DNA of 64,000 nucleotides from Herbiconiux moechotypicola (GTDB taxonomy: Bacteria; Actinomycetota; Actinomycetes; Actinomycetales; Microbacteriaceae). The position numbers and the translations under genes are program-made. The notes beneath the pieces were generated by a model. It saw nothing but the letters and a program-made list of their open reading frames with translations. It made no database searches and was not told the DNA's origin. This document shows positions 33,724 through 42,731 of this stretch, one piece after another; the stretch's first letter is position 1, and every line of letters begins with the position of its first letter. The stretch lies in the NCBI RefSeq assembly GCF_024979255.1, contig NZ_JANLCN010000004.1, forward strand, positions 248,001 through 312,000. The letters are read 5' to 3'.

Positions 33724-34992
33724 TCAGTCGGTGCGTGACTCGATGAACGCGGCGATGACGGGTATCGGATGCGTGAGCCGCCACAGGGGGCCCGGGTCGC
33801 CGATCCGCGCATCCAGCTCCAGACGGGAGGTGACGGTCCCCTCGCTCGTCGTGACCGTCACCGTGCCGACCGATTCGCCGACGGATCCCGTGCTGATCGT
33901 CTGCGCGTCGACCGTGTACTCCACGGGTGTCGAGACCCAGAGCTGCTGCGTCTCCGTGCTCGCCGCCACGGCGCGTGCGGTGTCGCCCCACGGCGCGGTG
34001 TAGGTCACGAAACGCTGCCCGGCGGTCACCACCGGCGTCGCCGTCACCGCACCGCCCGCCGAGGCGGCCAGGGCGGCCAGATCGCCGTCGAGGGTGTCCC
34101 AGTCGGGCTCGCGCAGGAACGCGCCGTAGAGACGTGCATCGCTCCCGTCGGCCGCCTCTCCGGAGCCGGGAGGAACGAGCGCGAAGAGGAAGCACACACC
34201 GGCCTGATCGGTGTAGCTGCGCGAGACGCCGATGTAGCCGAGATCCTGTTCGTAGGCGGCGAGATTGTCGGTGGAGCGGCCACCCGGCAACGCGGCGTCG
34301 TCCATCGCCATGATCTCGGCGATCGAGGCCTCGGAGAACGCGAGTGCGCTGATACGGGCGAGATCGGATGCGGTGCCCACGTCGGCCTCGTCGAGTCCGG
34401 TGGCGTCGACCAGCTCGATGCTCGACAGCCCGCGTGCGGCGAGCCACTCGCCGGCCGCATCGAGGTAGGCGTCGACCGATCCGAACGCCCAGCGGGCGAG
34501 CAGGTCGGCGTGGTTGTTGCTCGAGCCGAGGAGCATCGCCTGCATGACCTCGCGCTGCGACCAGCTCTCGCCGGCCGACACCGCCACCGCCCGGGCGCTC
34601 TCGGCCACGTAGCGGGTGTAGTCGGCCGCATCCTCGGCGGTGATGGCGATCCCGGGGCCGGAGCTGCCCGCGAGCAGGGGGCGTTCGGCGAGCACGACCA
34701 GGGCGGTGATGACCTTCGCCGCCCCGGCGATCGGAACCGCCTCCGTGATTCCTCCGCTGGCCAGCACCGGGGTGGCCACGTCGGCCACGATCGCGCTCGC
34801 GCCGGTCTCGGGCACGACAGGGGTGATGCCGCCGGGCGTGGCTGCGGGCAGCTCGGCGACCACCGCGGTCGCCGCCGGAAGCGGGCCCACGAGGGTGGCC
34901 GGCCCGTAGACCCCGACCCCGAGGATGACGATCACGCCGAGAGTGATGCCCACGACCCGGAGTGCGGTGCGCGCTGCCGAGGATTTCGCCAT
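33724..34992 (-). CDS. D-alanyl-D-alanine carboxypeptidase-like protein lacking catalytic residues
   Basis: A 422-aa protein with one N-terminal membrane helix (VVGITLGVIVILGVGVYG) and an extracellular domain of the DacA/VanY-like serine peptidase fold. The fold is recognisable from PIAGAAKVITALVVLAERPL, the EVMQAMLLGSSNNHADLLARW helix, AFGSVDAYLDAAGEWLAARGL and DATGLDEADVGTASDLARIS. However the SxxK motif reads GAAK (the nucleophile Ser is Gly) and the KTG region reads YIGVSRSYTDQAG, without Lys-Thr-Gly. Only the SxN-like SSNN remains. It should therefore not be an active carboxypeptidase; a structural, binding or regulatory role in the cell wall is an inference. The ATG follows TAGCCT by 6 bases. 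Confidence 0.85.
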   Translation of the reverse strand: MAKSSAARTALRVVGITLGVIVILGVGVYGPATLVGPLPAATAVVAELPAATPGGITPVVPETGASAIVADVATPVLASGGITEAVPIAGAAKVITALVVLAERPLLAGSSGPGIAITAEDAADYTRYVAESARAVAVSAGESWSQREVMQAMLLGSSNNHADLLARWAFGSVDAYLDAAGEWLAARGLSSIELVDATGLDEADVGTASDLARISALAFSEASIAEIMAMDDAALPGGRSTDNLAAYEQDLGYIGVSRSYTDQAGVCFLFALVPPGSGEAADGSDARLYGAFLREPDWDTLDGDLAALAASAGGAVTATPVVTAGQRFVTYTAPWGDTARAVAASTETQQLWVSTPVEYTVDAQTISTGSVGESVGTVTVTTSEGTVTSRLELDARIGDPGPLWRLTHPIPVIAAFIESRTD

Positions 34993-34998
34993 GGGTCA

Positions 34999-35004
34999 AG
35001 GCTA
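34999..35004 (-). promoter_or_regulatory. -10 element of carboxypeptidase-like gene (leaderless type)
   Basis: TAGCCT on the minus strand, 6 bases before the ATG at 34992. Confidence 0.45.
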
Positions 35005-35013
35005 GGCGCGCGC

Positions 35014-35364
35014 TCAGGCCCAGCCGAGCTCGTGCAGCCGCGCGTCGTCGATCCCGTAGAAGTGGGCGATCTCGTGTACGAGGGTGATGTGGATCTCGTC
35101 ACGGAGCTCGTCGAGATCGTGGCACAGCGCCAGCAGCGGCTCGCGGTAGAGGATGATGCGGTCGGGCATCTCGCCGAAGCCGTACTGGCCGCGTTCGGTG
35201 ACGGCCACGCCGTCATAGAGACCGAGAAGGTCGAGCGAGCCGTCCTCGGGTCTGTCCTCCACCACGAACACCACGTTGTCGAGACCGTCGAGCATCTCGT
35301 CAGGGAGTTCGTCGAGTTCTGCCGAGACCAGCTCTTCGAACGAGTCGGCGTCGAGTTCGAGCAT
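35014..35364 (-). CDS. zincin-like metallopeptidase family protein (DUF1025 type)
   Basis: A 116-aa protein with the zinc-binding motif HEIAH (ITLVHEIAHFYGIDDARLHELGW) close to its C-terminus and an acidic N-terminus (DADSFEELVSAELDELPDEM). YGFGEMPDRIILYREPLLALC is the conserved centre of this short metallopeptidase family. Substrate unknown. The frame is open through the tRNA-His gene upstream; the ATG at 35364 is the first start after the tRNA with a plausible binding site (AGAGGT, 8 bases before). It probably shares a transcript with tRNA-His, which ends 26 bases upstream. Confidence 0.8.
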   Translation of the reverse strand: MLELDADSFEELVSAELDELPDEMLDGLDNVVFVVEDRPEDGSLDLLGLYDGVAVTERGQYGFGEMPDRIILYREPLLALCHDLDELRDEIHITLVHEIAHFYGIDDARLHELGWA

Positions 35365-35390
35365 CCGGCGCACCTCTACCTGACCGCCAT

Positions 35391-35467
35391 TGGGGTGAAT
35401 AACGGGACTCGAACCCGCGACATCCGGCACCACAAGCCAGCGCTCTACCAACTGAGCTATATCCACC
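35391..35467 (-). tRNA. tRNA-His (anticodon GTG)
   Basis: A full cloverleaf: acceptor GTGGATA/TATTCAC, D arm with GCTCAGTTGGTAGAGC, anticodon stem CTGGC/GCCGG with loop TTGTGGT (anticodon GTG), T loop TTCGAGT. The discriminator is C and the extra 5' G(-1) is encoded, both diagnostic for tRNA-His. CCA is encoded at 35391-35393. Confidence 0.97.
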
Positions 35468-35514
35468 ATGTTCACCTCGCAATCGTGATTGCGGGGCAAC
35501 GAGAGAACATTCTA

Positions 35515-36135
35515 TTACATCCGCGACGCGAATTCCTCCACCACGTCGGCGGAGATGATCTTGAGCTCGGCGGAGCTCGGGCCGGGCTCGCCCACGAACA
35601 CCGCTTTGCGGTAGTACTCCAGCTCGCGGATCGACTCCAGGATGTCGGCCAGCGCCCGGTGTCCGCCCGCCTTCTCGGGGGCGTTGAAGTACACCCGCGG
35701 GAACCAGCGGCGGGCGAGTTCCTTGATCGACGACACGTCGACGCTGCGGTAGTGCAGGTGGCCGTCGACCCGGGGCATGAACTTCGCGAGGAACATGCGG
35801 TCGGTGCCGATGGTGTTGCCCGCGAGGGGGGCCTGCTGCACACCGGGAACGAACTTCAGGATGTACTCGAGCACCTGGTACTCGGCGTCGGCGAGGCTCA
35901 CGCCGTTCGGGATCTCGAGCGAGAGCCCGCTCGACTCGTGCATCTTGGTGACGAAGTCGTTCATGTGCTCCAGCGCCGAGTCGTCGGGCTTGATGACGAT
36001 GCTGAACCCGGGGTCGAGGAGGTTCAGTTCGGAGTCGGTCACGACGACCGCCACCTCGACCAGCTCGTCGACCTCGAGATCGAGCCCCGTCATCTCGCAG
36101 TCGATCCAGACGAGGCGATCCGATGTTGAACTCAT
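35515..36135 (-). CDS. orn: oligoribonuclease
   Basis: A 206-aa DEDDh 3'-5' exoribonuclease that degrades 2-5-nt RNA, including pGpG from cyclic-di-GMP turnover. [20 protein letters not shown] holds the first Asp-Glu pair, [15 protein letters not shown] the next Asp, and [17 protein letters not shown] the His and last Asp. The start [19 protein letters not shown] is typical, and TAGACT lies 6 bases before the ATG. Typical length is about 180-215. tRNA-His follows 47 bases downstream on the same strand. Confidence 0.96.
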   Translation of the reverse strand: MSSTSDRLVWIDCEMTGLDLEVDELVEVAVVVTDSELNLLDPGFSIVIKPDDSALEHMNDFVTKMHESSGLSLEIPNGVSLADAEYQVLEYILKFVPGVQQAPLAGNTIGTDRMFLAKFMPRVDGHLHYRSVDVSSIKELARRWFPRVYFNAPEKAGGHRALADILESIRELEYYRKAVFVGEPGPSSAELKIISADVVEEFASRM

Positions 36136-36141
36136 GTCCCG

Positions 36142-36147
36142 AGTCTA
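36142..36147 (-). promoter_or_regulatory. -10 element of orn (leaderless type)
   Basis: TAGACT on the minus strand, 6 bases before the ATG at 36135. Confidence 0.5.
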
Positions 36148-36182
36148 AGTCTGATGGTCGGCGAGCTGTGGCGGTGGGTCTC

Positions 36183-36188
36183 TAGACT
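36183..36188 (+). promoter_or_regulatory. -10 element of small membrane protein gene (leaderless type)
   Basis: TAGACT, 7 bases before the ATG at 36196. This is divergent to the orn promoter 36 bases away. Confidence 0.5.
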
Positions 36189-36195
36189 GGCGGCG

Positions 36196-36414
36196 ATGAT
36201 CCTCACACTCGCCATCCTGCTCTTCGTCAACGCCGCCTGGAACTTCATCGTGTGGCCCCAGTTCTTCAAGCGCGTGAACCGCGACGAACGGGCTCGGGAT
36301 GCCTCCGGCAAGCCGACGCCGTTCCTCATCGTGCACGCGGTGCTGATCGGCATCTCGCTGCTGATCGCGGTGGTGTCGGTCGTCGTGGGGATCGTGGCGC
36401 TCGCCGGAGCCTGA
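36196..36414 (+). CDS. small two-helix membrane protein (SCO4848-like)
   Basis: A 72-aa protein with two membrane segments (ILTLAILLFVNAAWNFIVWPQFF and LIVHAVLIGISLLIAVVSVVVG) joined by a charged loop KRVNRDERARDASGKPTPF. The arrangement, including the WNFIVWPQFFKRVNRDERA loop and the HAVLIG helix, resembles the actinobacterial SCO4848 family of unknown function. An earlier ATG at 36154 would add 14 residues but would lie upstream of the TAGACT element, so the ATG at 36196 is preferred. Confidence 0.65.
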   Translation: MILTLAILLFVNAAWNFIVWPQFFKRVNRDERARDASGKPTPFLIVHAVLIGISLLIAVVSVVVGIVALAGA

Positions 36415-36434
36415 TCCTGACGGCCACATGTCGG

Positions 36435-36507
36435 TGCCCCTGGCTGGATTCGAACCAGCGACAAACGGATTAGAAGGCCGGTGCTCTATCCACTGAGCTA
36501 CAGGGGC
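36435..36507 (-). tRNA. tRNA-Arg (anticodon TCT)
   Basis: Acceptor GCCCCTG/CAGGGGC, D arm TAGCTCAGTGGATAGAGC, anticodon loop CTTCTAA (anticodon TCT), T arm GCTGG-TTCGAAT-CCAGC, discriminator A. CCA is not encoded. Written as CCGGC/TCCGT, the anticodon stem has unpaired first and last positions (C-T at 27-43 and 31-39), which is unusual. Confidence 0.9.
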
Positions 36508-36571
36508 GACCTGGTCAGCGTACTACGCGCGCCCGCTCGGCATCGATGGAGCGCGTCGCCGACTCGGATGG

Positions 36572-37486
36572 TCAGTCGTTGCTGCCGCGAGGCGGGAAGG
36601 CGTTCACCGGGGGGTGGAGCTCGCCGACGGCGCGGGCGTCGGCCGGGTCGGTGGTGAGCTCGAGGTCTCCGGCACCGGAGTGCGGGTCGCGCGCGCGGCT
36701 TCCCGTGCCCGACGCCACCTGCTGCACCGTCGGCAGCGGTTCGTGGGTGGGCGGCAGCGGAGCCGCGGGCTCCATCAGGGCGGTCGCCGTGGAGGAGGTG
36801 ACCGGCGCGGTCGGTGCTCCACCGAGAGCGGCGGTCGTCGTGCCGGTGGCGGCGGGCGCTGCGAATGCAGCCGTCGAGGCCGCGGGGGCCGTGGATGCGG
36901 GCGTGGTCTCCGCCGGTGCCGCGTACTGGGCGTGGTGCTGCTGGGCGACCCACGCATCCTGCTGCGCGAGCAGCTCGGTGTCGCTCGACGCCGACTGCGC
37001 CGCCCAGCGCTCGAGGTCGGCCTGGAAGAGGCGGCGTGCGCGGCCCGGCCTGTGCTGCCACTCCACCAGGCGGTCGCGGAACTCGACGACCGCGGGCTCG
37101 ACCTGGTAGCCGAAGGTGGCCGAGTTGCGCTTCATCTCGGCCAGCGCGTGTGCGGCCCAGCTCGCCGCGACGTCGGAGCCCTTGATGGGCAGGAGTCGCA
37201 CCTGGATGTCGGCCTGGCCGGTGGCGCGGTCGGCGAGGATCTGCTCCTGGGGGGTGAGGGAGTTCCACACCGAGGCCTGCTCTGCGGCGTCGATGAGCGA
37301 GGCGATCGCCGACACCTTGAGCTCGCGGTCGTGCTTGGCGAGGAGGCGCTTGATCGAGGAGTGCGCGACCCAGGCCGCGATGAGTCCGGCCACGATGATC
37401 GCGGCTGCGGGCAGCACGATCCCGGAGACGACGTACTCTCCGTCGGAGGAGTACAGCCAGCGGGCGAATCCATTCCACCATTCCAT
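36572..37486 (-). CDS. membrane-anchored protein with Ala/Thr/Pro-rich tail, unknown function
   Basis: A 304-aa protein. An N-terminal helix (YVVSGIVLPAAAIIVAGLIAAW) is followed by a helical domain of about 130 residues (IKRLLAKHDRELKVSAIASL, SLTPQEQILADRATGQADIQ, VEPAVVEFRDRLVEWQHRPGRARRLF) and a low-complexity tail rich in Ala, Thr and Pro (residues about 180-300). I do not recognise a named family; similar proteins are usually described as hypothetical in Microbacteriaceae. The ATG at 37486 lies 7 bases after TAGGGT, which rules against the open frame further upstream. Confidence 0.65.
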   Translation of the reverse strand: MEWWNGFARWLYSSDGEYVVSGIVLPAAAIIVAGLIAAWVAHSSIKRLLAKHDRELKVSAIASLIDAAEQASVWNSLTPQEQILADRATGQADIQVRLLPIKGSDVAASWAAHALAEMKRNSATFGYQVEPAVVEFRDRLVEWQHRPGRARRLFQADLERWAAQSASSDTELLAQQDAWVAQQHHAQYAAPAETTPASTAPAASTAAFAAPAATGTTTAALGGAPTAPVTSSTATALMEPAAPLPPTHEPLPTVQQVASGTGSRARDPHSGAGDLELTTDPADARAVGELHPPVNAFPPRGSND

Positions 37487-37493
37487 GTGCGGC

Positions 37494-37499
37494 ACCCTA
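37494..37499 (-). promoter_or_regulatory. -10 element of the 36572-37486 gene (leaderless type)
   Basis: TAGGGT on the minus strand, 7 bases before the ATG at 37486. Confidence 0.45.
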
Positions 37500-37558
37500 C
37501 CTCCGGGATGCGCGTGAGCCGTGAGGCCGCCGCCGTGTCGCACGAAGTCGCGGCGGGT

Positions 37559-37774
37559 TCACCGGAGGCACTCCACCGCATCGAGCGCCGAGGAGAACTC
37601 GCCGACCGGCACGACCCTGGTGGTGCGGGGCAGCAGACGGCCGGCCGAGAAGCGGGGGCCGTCGGCGGAGGGAAGTTCCTCGACGTAGCCGAGGAGGATG
37701 CCGGACGGCGCGACGACCCGCCAGTAGCCGTCGCGCACCCTGCGGAGGCCGGGATGTGCGTGAACCGTTGTCAT
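37559..37774 (-). CDS. small hypothetical protein
   Basis: A 71-aa soluble protein beginning MTTVHAHPGLRRVRDGYWRV with a beta-rich middle (VAPSGILLGYVEELPSADGP) and a C-terminal helix (FSSALDAVECL). It looks like a compact beta-alpha domain, but I do not recognise a family. The ATG at 37774 is chosen because TACCGT lies 7 bases upstream; an ATG at 37816 is in frame but upstream of that element. It is divergent from msrA. Confidence 0.55.
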   Translation of the reverse strand: MTTVHAHPGLRRVRDGYWRVVAPSGILLGYVEELPSADGPRFSAGRLLPRTTRVVPVGEFSSALDAVECLR

Positions 37775-37781
37775 GTCGGGA

Positions 37782-37787
37782 ACGGTA
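37782..37787 (-). promoter_or_regulatory. -10 element of the 37559-37774 gene (leaderless type)
   Basis: TACCGT on the minus strand, 7 bases before the ATG at 37774. Confidence 0.4.
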
Positions 37788-37823
37788 CGGTGCACCACCG
37801 ACATCGATCCGCGCATCCGGCCG

Positions 37824-37829
37824 TAGACT
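37824..37829 (+). promoter_or_regulatory. -10 element of msrA (leaderless type)
   Basis: TAGACT, 7 bases before the ATG at 37837. Confidence 0.5.
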
Positions 37830-37836
37830 CGGGGCC

Positions 37837-38364
37837 ATGGAGACTTTCGTTCTGGCAGGCGGCTGCTTCTGGTGCCTCGATGCCGTGTACCGCACGCTCG
37901 AGGGCGTGCACGACGTGGTGTCGGGCTACACCGGCGGCACGGTGCCGAATCCGAGCTACGAGCAGGTGTGCACGGGCACCACCGGGCAGGCCGAGGCCGT
38001 CGCCGTGACCTTCGACCCCGCGGTCATCCCGGCCGAGGTGATCCTCGACGTGTTCTTCACCCTCCACGATCCCCGGCAGCTCAACCGCCAGGGCAACGAC
38101 ATCGGCACCCAGTACCGCTCGGCCATGTTCTACGACGGCGACGCGCAGAAGGCGCTCTTCGAGTCGGCGATCGAGCACGCGGCCGAGCTGTGGGACGGCG
38201 GGATCGTCACCACCCTCGAGCCGCTGGGCGAGTTCTACCGCGCCGAGGAGTACCACCAGGACTTCTTCGCCAAGAATCCCGGTCAGGGGTACTGCATGGC
38301 CGTGGCACTGCCGAAGGTCAACAAGGTGCGCAAGGCCTACGCGAAGTACATCAAGGCGGCCTGA
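37837..38364 (+). CDS. msrA: peptide-methionine (S)-S-oxide reductase MsrA
   Basis: A 175-aa enzyme that reduces methionine-S-sulfoxide in proteins. Catalytic Cys10 is in AGGCFWCLDAVYRTLEGV; SGYTGGTVPNPSYEQVCTG, FFTLHDPRQLNRQGNDIGTQYRS and AEEYHQDFFAKNPGQGYC are the family signatures, with the resolving Cys in GQGYC. The frame is open upstream, but TAGACT 7 bases before the ATG and the family start METFVLAGGCFWC fix the start. A hairpin follows the stop. Confidence 0.96.
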   Translation: METFVLAGGCFWCLDAVYRTLEGVHDVVSGYTGGTVPNPSYEQVCTGTTGQAEAVAVTFDPAVIPAEVILDVFFTLHDPRQLNRQGNDIGTQYRSAMFYDGDAQKALFESAIEHAAELWDGGIVTTLEPLGEFYRAEEYHQDFFAKNPGQGYCMAVALPKVNKVRKAYAKYIKAA

Positions 38365-38382
38365 CTCCTCCTGCACAGCCTC

Positions 38383-38424
38383 GAACGCCCGGTCGGTCAT
38401 CCACAGATGAGCGATCGGGCGTTC
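38383..38424 (+). terminator. hairpin after msrA
   Basis: 13-base arms GAACGCCCGGTCG and CGATCGGGCGTTC pair with one G-T pair around a 16-base loop, 19 bases after the stop. Confidence 0.65.
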
Positions 38425-38489
38425 TCCGTTCCCGCCGGTGCGGCGCACACTCGGGTCATCATCCGAACACCGCACTCAAGGAGCAGACC

Positions 38490-39017
38490 ATGCCCGATCT
38501 CATCACCATCACCGGAACCGTCGCCACGCCGCCCCGGCACATCGTCACCTCCGGCGGGCTCGACATCGCGAGCTTCCGCCTCGCGTCGAGTCAGCGCCGC
38601 TACGACAAGACGCTCGGCAAGTGGGTCGACGCCGACACCAACTGGTACAGCGTGTCGGCCTTCCGGCACCTCGCCGTCAACATCCTGAGTTCGCTCTCCC
38701 TTGGTCAGCGGGTGGTGGTCTCCGGGCGCCTCCGGGTGCGTCACTGGGAGAGCGGGGAGAAGACGGGCATCGCCGTCGAGCTCGAGGCCGACGCCGTCGG
38801 GCACGACCTCTCCTGGGGCACGAGCTCGTTCACGAAGGTCATCCCCAGCACGCCGAACCCGGGTGGCGGCGCGGAGGGTGAGTCGGTCTCCGGCTCGTTC
38901 CCGGAGCGCCTCGACGATGCGGCGATCGGGGGTGGCTCTGCCGACGCGGGAGACGAACCCTCCGAGCTGCCGGGGTCCGGCGATCGGGAGCCGGCGGAGG
39001 AGCTGCTGCCGTTCTGA
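38490..39017 (+). CDS. accessory single-stranded DNA-binding protein (SSB-like)
   Basis: A 175-aa OB-fold protein. ITITGTVATPPRHIVTSGG, IASFRLASSQRRYDKTLGKW and NWYSVSAFRHLAVNILSSLSLGQRVVVSGRL fit the SSB fold, and the C-terminus (EPAEELLPF) keeps an acidic tip ending in Pro-Phe, the usual contact for partner proteins. It is more divergent than the main replication SSB normally encoded between rpsF and rpsR, so it is probably a second SSB used in stress or recombination. AAGGAG at 38478-38483 sets the ATG. It is alone between msrA and the lipoprotein gene. Confidence 0.85.
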   Translation: MPDLITITGTVATPPRHIVTSGGLDIASFRLASSQRRYDKTLGKWVDADTNWYSVSAFRHLAVNILSSLSLGQRVVVSGRLRVRHWESGEKTGIAVELEADAVGHDLSWGTSSFTKVIPSTPNPGGGAEGESVSGSFPERLDDAAIGGGSADAGDEPSELPGSGDREPAEELLPF

Positions 39018-39040
39018 GGGAGATCGCCAGCAGCACGAAC

Positions 39041-39046
39041 TACACT
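39041..39046 (+). promoter_or_regulatory. -10 element upstream of lipoprotein gene
   Basis: TACACT at 39041-39046 gives a leader of about 70 bases that would contain the 18-bp tandem duplication. No convincing -35. Confidence 0.3.
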
Positions 39047-39072
39047 CAGGGAGGCTCCCGGCGGGAGGCCGA

Positions 39073-39108
39073 CGACGATCCACGGAAGACCGACGATCCA
39101 CGGAAGAC
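39073..39108. repeat. 18-bp perfect tandem duplication in a leader
   Basis: CGACGATCCACGGAAGAC occurs twice without a gap (39073-39090, 39091-39108), ending one base before the AAGGG ribosome binding site of the lipoprotein gene. Confidence 0.9.
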
Positions 39109-39118
39109 AAGGGTGGGA

Positions 39119-39586
39119 ATGCGCACCAGGCACCTCGTACCCGCGGCGCTCGCCGCGGTTCTGATGCTCGCAGGATGCGTCGCCTCCACGGGCGATGAGG
39201 CTCCGGCCACCGGGTCGCCCGAGGCGACCGGCACTCCGACCTCGTCGGCCGCTCCCGCCGCGGTCCTCCTGCCGGAGGGCGATGCAGAGGCCAACAAGCC
39301 GTTCTTCGACCAGACCAACGAGGCCGTCCTGACGGGCAACCCCGATGCCGGCGGTGTCGAGTTCACGAGCGCCCTGCGCTCGAGCGGATTCGACATCGCG
39401 GCGATGCAGGTCACCCCCGACGTCACCACCGTGGGAGTGGCGGCCGACTCGATCCAGTTCTCGGTGCGCTGGGGCGAGGAATGCCTCATCGGGCAGTACG
39501 GGCACGGCGAGTACAGCAGCATCGTCGCGCCCGTTCTGGGCACCGGCACGTGCCTGATCGGGCAGACCCGGCCCATAGACTGGTGA
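39119..39586 (+). CDS. DUF6993-type lipoprotein
   Basis: A 155-aa exported lipoprotein. The signal peptide HLVPAALAAVLMLAGCVAS ends in a clear lipobox (LAGC). After a Ser/Thr/Ala/Pro linker comes a domain of about 100 residues: NKPFFDQTNEAVLTGNPDAG, SSGFDIAAMQVTPDVTTVGV, SIQFSVRWGEECLIGQYG and the closing CLIGQTRPIDW with two cysteines. This matches the DUF6993 domain of Microbacteriaceae lipoproteins; the role is unknown. ATG at 39119 is preferred to the GTG at 39113 because AAGGG fits it. The last codons carry the TAGACT promoter of ettA. Confidence 0.8.
   Translation: MRTRHLVPAALAAVLMLAGCVASTGDEAPATGSPEATGTPTSSAAPAAVLLPEGDAEANKPFFDQTNEAVLTGNPDAGGVEFTSALRSSGFDIAAMQVTPDVTTVGVAADSIQFSVRWGEECLIGQYGHGEYSSIVAPVLGTGTCLIGQTRPIDW
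39576..39581 (+). promoter_or_regulatory. -10 element of ettA (leaderless type)
   Basis: TAGACT lies inside the end of the lipoprotein gene, 6 bases before the ettA ATG at 39588. Confidence 0.5.
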
Positions 39587-39587
39587 C

Positions 39588-41270
<1,683 letters not shown>

Positions 41271-41281
41271 CCAGGCGCGCC

Positions 41282-41764
41282 ATGCGACTGCACGTGCCGA
41301 TCCAGCTGCGCTGGTCGGACCTCGACGCCTACGGGCACGTCAACAACGCCTCGATGCTGAAGATCCTGGAAGAGGCGAGGGTGTTCGCATTCTGGGTGGA
41401 CGGCGACCTCACCGACCCCTCGCAGGCGGAGTGGAGCACCGCGGTCATCGATGCCGGCCCCGCGGCCGACACCAAGAGCGTCATCTCGCGTCAGGAGATC
41501 GAGTACGTGCGGTCGATGCCCTACATCCGGCAGCCGATCGACGTCGAACTGTGGATCGGGCATCTCGGCGGTGCCAGCCTCGACGTGTACTACGAGATCA
41601 AAGACCCCGTCGGCACCCAGCCTCAGAACACCTACGTGAAGGCCTCCACCACCCTGGTGCTCGTCGACGCGGTCACCGACCGGCCGCGGCGCATCCTGCC
41701 GCACGAGCGGGCCGCGTGGGAGCCGTATCTCGACGCCCCGCTCACCTTCCGCCGCCGGGCGTGA
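41282..41764 (+). CDS. acyl-CoA thioesterase, 4HBT hot-dog fold
   Basis: A 160-aa hot-dog-fold thioesterase. RWSDLDAYGHVNNASMLKIL holds the catalytic Asp and the start of the hot-dog helix; RQEIEYVRSMPYIRQPIDVELWI and YVKASTTLVLVD are the expected strands. Substrate chain length cannot be read. It starts 11 bases after ettA and is likely co-transcribed with it. A convergent TesB-type thioesterase is encoded just downstream. Confidence 0.88.
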   Translation: MRLHVPIQLRWSDLDAYGHVNNASMLKILEEARVFAFWVDGDLTDPSQAEWSTAVIDAGPAADTKSVISRQEIEYVRSMPYIRQPIDVELWIGHLGGASLDVYYEIKDPVGTQPQNTYVKASTTLVLVDAVTDRPRRILPHERAAWEPYLDAPLTFRRRA

Positions 41765-41777
41765 ACCCGCGGGGCTG

Positions 41778-41804
41778 GGCGCCGACGCACCTGAGAACGG
41801 CGCC
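41778..41804. terminator. hairpin between convergent thioesterase genes
   Basis: GGCGCCG / CGGCGCC, a perfect 7-bp stem with a 13-base loop, 13 bases after the rightward stop and 10 bases from the leftward stop. Confidence 0.5.
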
Positions 41805-41814
41805 GCGCATCCGG

Positions 41815-42684
41815 TCACCGTGCGCCGGCGCGCACCATGCCCTCCTGAGCCACCGAGGCGATGAGGCGCCCGCCGCGGTCGTAGATCTCGCCGAACGCCA
41901 GACCCCGGCCACCGCTGGCGCTGGGGGAGCGCTGCGTGTAGAGCAGCCACTCGTCGGCGCGAGCGAAACGGTGCCACCACATGGCGTGGTCGAGGCTCGC
42001 GAGCTTCAGATCGGGCCGCGCCCAGGCCACGCCGTGCCGGCGCATGACGGGCTCGAGCACGGTGTAGTCGCTGGCGTAGGCGAGGGCCGCGCGGTGGATG
42101 TTCGGGTCGTCGGGGAGCCGGCCGAGCGCACGCAGCCACACCGCCTGGTGGGCGACCCGTTCGCCCTCCACCGAGAAGTACAGCGGCGACGGCACGTGCC
42201 GCATGTCGAAGGCTCGTTCCTCCGCCCAGGTGCGGGCGACGGGATGATCGACAGCCGACAGCACCTCGACGGCGCTCGGCAGCGACTCGGGCTCGGGAAG
42301 ACCGGCGGGCATCTCGACCTGGTGCTCGAATCCTTCGTCTTCGACCTGGAACGACTGGATGACCGAGAGGATGGGCACGCCGTTCTGATAGGCCTGGGTG
42401 CGCCGGGTGGAGAACGACCGCCCGTCGTGAAGGCGGTCGACGGCGAAGGTGATGCCCTGGGTGGAGTCGCCGGGGCGCAGGAAGTAGCCGTGCAGCGAGT
42501 GCACCACGCGATCGGGATCGACGGTGCGGATGGCCGCCACGAGCGCCTGCGCCAGCACCTGACCGCCGAAGACGCGGCCGTGCGGCATCCACTGCGAGGG
42601 GCCCGTGAAGATGTCCTCGCTCGTGCGGGCACCGGTGTCGACGAGGTCGAGGGTGGTGAGGAATCCGGCGAGGGGGTCTGGCAT
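41815..42684 (-). CDS. tesB: acyl-CoA thioesterase II (TesB)
   Basis: A 289-aa double hot-dog thioesterase. FTGPSQWMPHGRVFGGQVLAQ, HSLHGYFLRPGDSTQGITFAVD, RSFSTRRTQAYQNGVPI and SLDHAMWWHRFARADEWLLY are TesB signatures, including the Asp and Thr/Gln of the active site. It hydrolyses medium or long acyl-CoA esters. ATG at 42684 is preceded by GGAGAAAG. It diverges from the gene at 42732 over 47 bases. Confidence 0.93.
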   Translation of the reverse strand: MPDPLAGFLTTLDLVDTGARTSEDIFTGPSQWMPHGRVFGGQVLAQALVAAIRTVDPDRVVHSLHGYFLRPGDSTQGITFAVDRLHDGRSFSTRRTQAYQNGVPILSVIQSFQVEDEGFEHQVEMPAGLPEPESLPSAVEVLSAVDHPVARTWAEERAFDMRHVPSPLYFSVEGERVAHQAVWLRALGRLPDDPNIHRAALAYASDYTVLEPVMRRHGVAWARPDLKLASLDHAMWWHRFARADEWLLYTQRSPSASGGRGLAFGEIYDRGGRLIASVAQEGMVRAGAR

Positions 42685-42731
42685 GGCTTTCTCCGATGTG
42701 CGGGTGCTGTGAAGTAGTTTAGACAGCAGCC

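Noticed and set aside
35365-35499. N-terminal extension of the zincin-like protein
   Set aside because: This stretch is the tRNA-His gene read in frame.
36154-36195. Earlier ATG for the small membrane protein
   Set aside because: The TAGACT element at 36183-36188 would lie inside the coding region; the ATG at 36196 fits the leaderless spacing.
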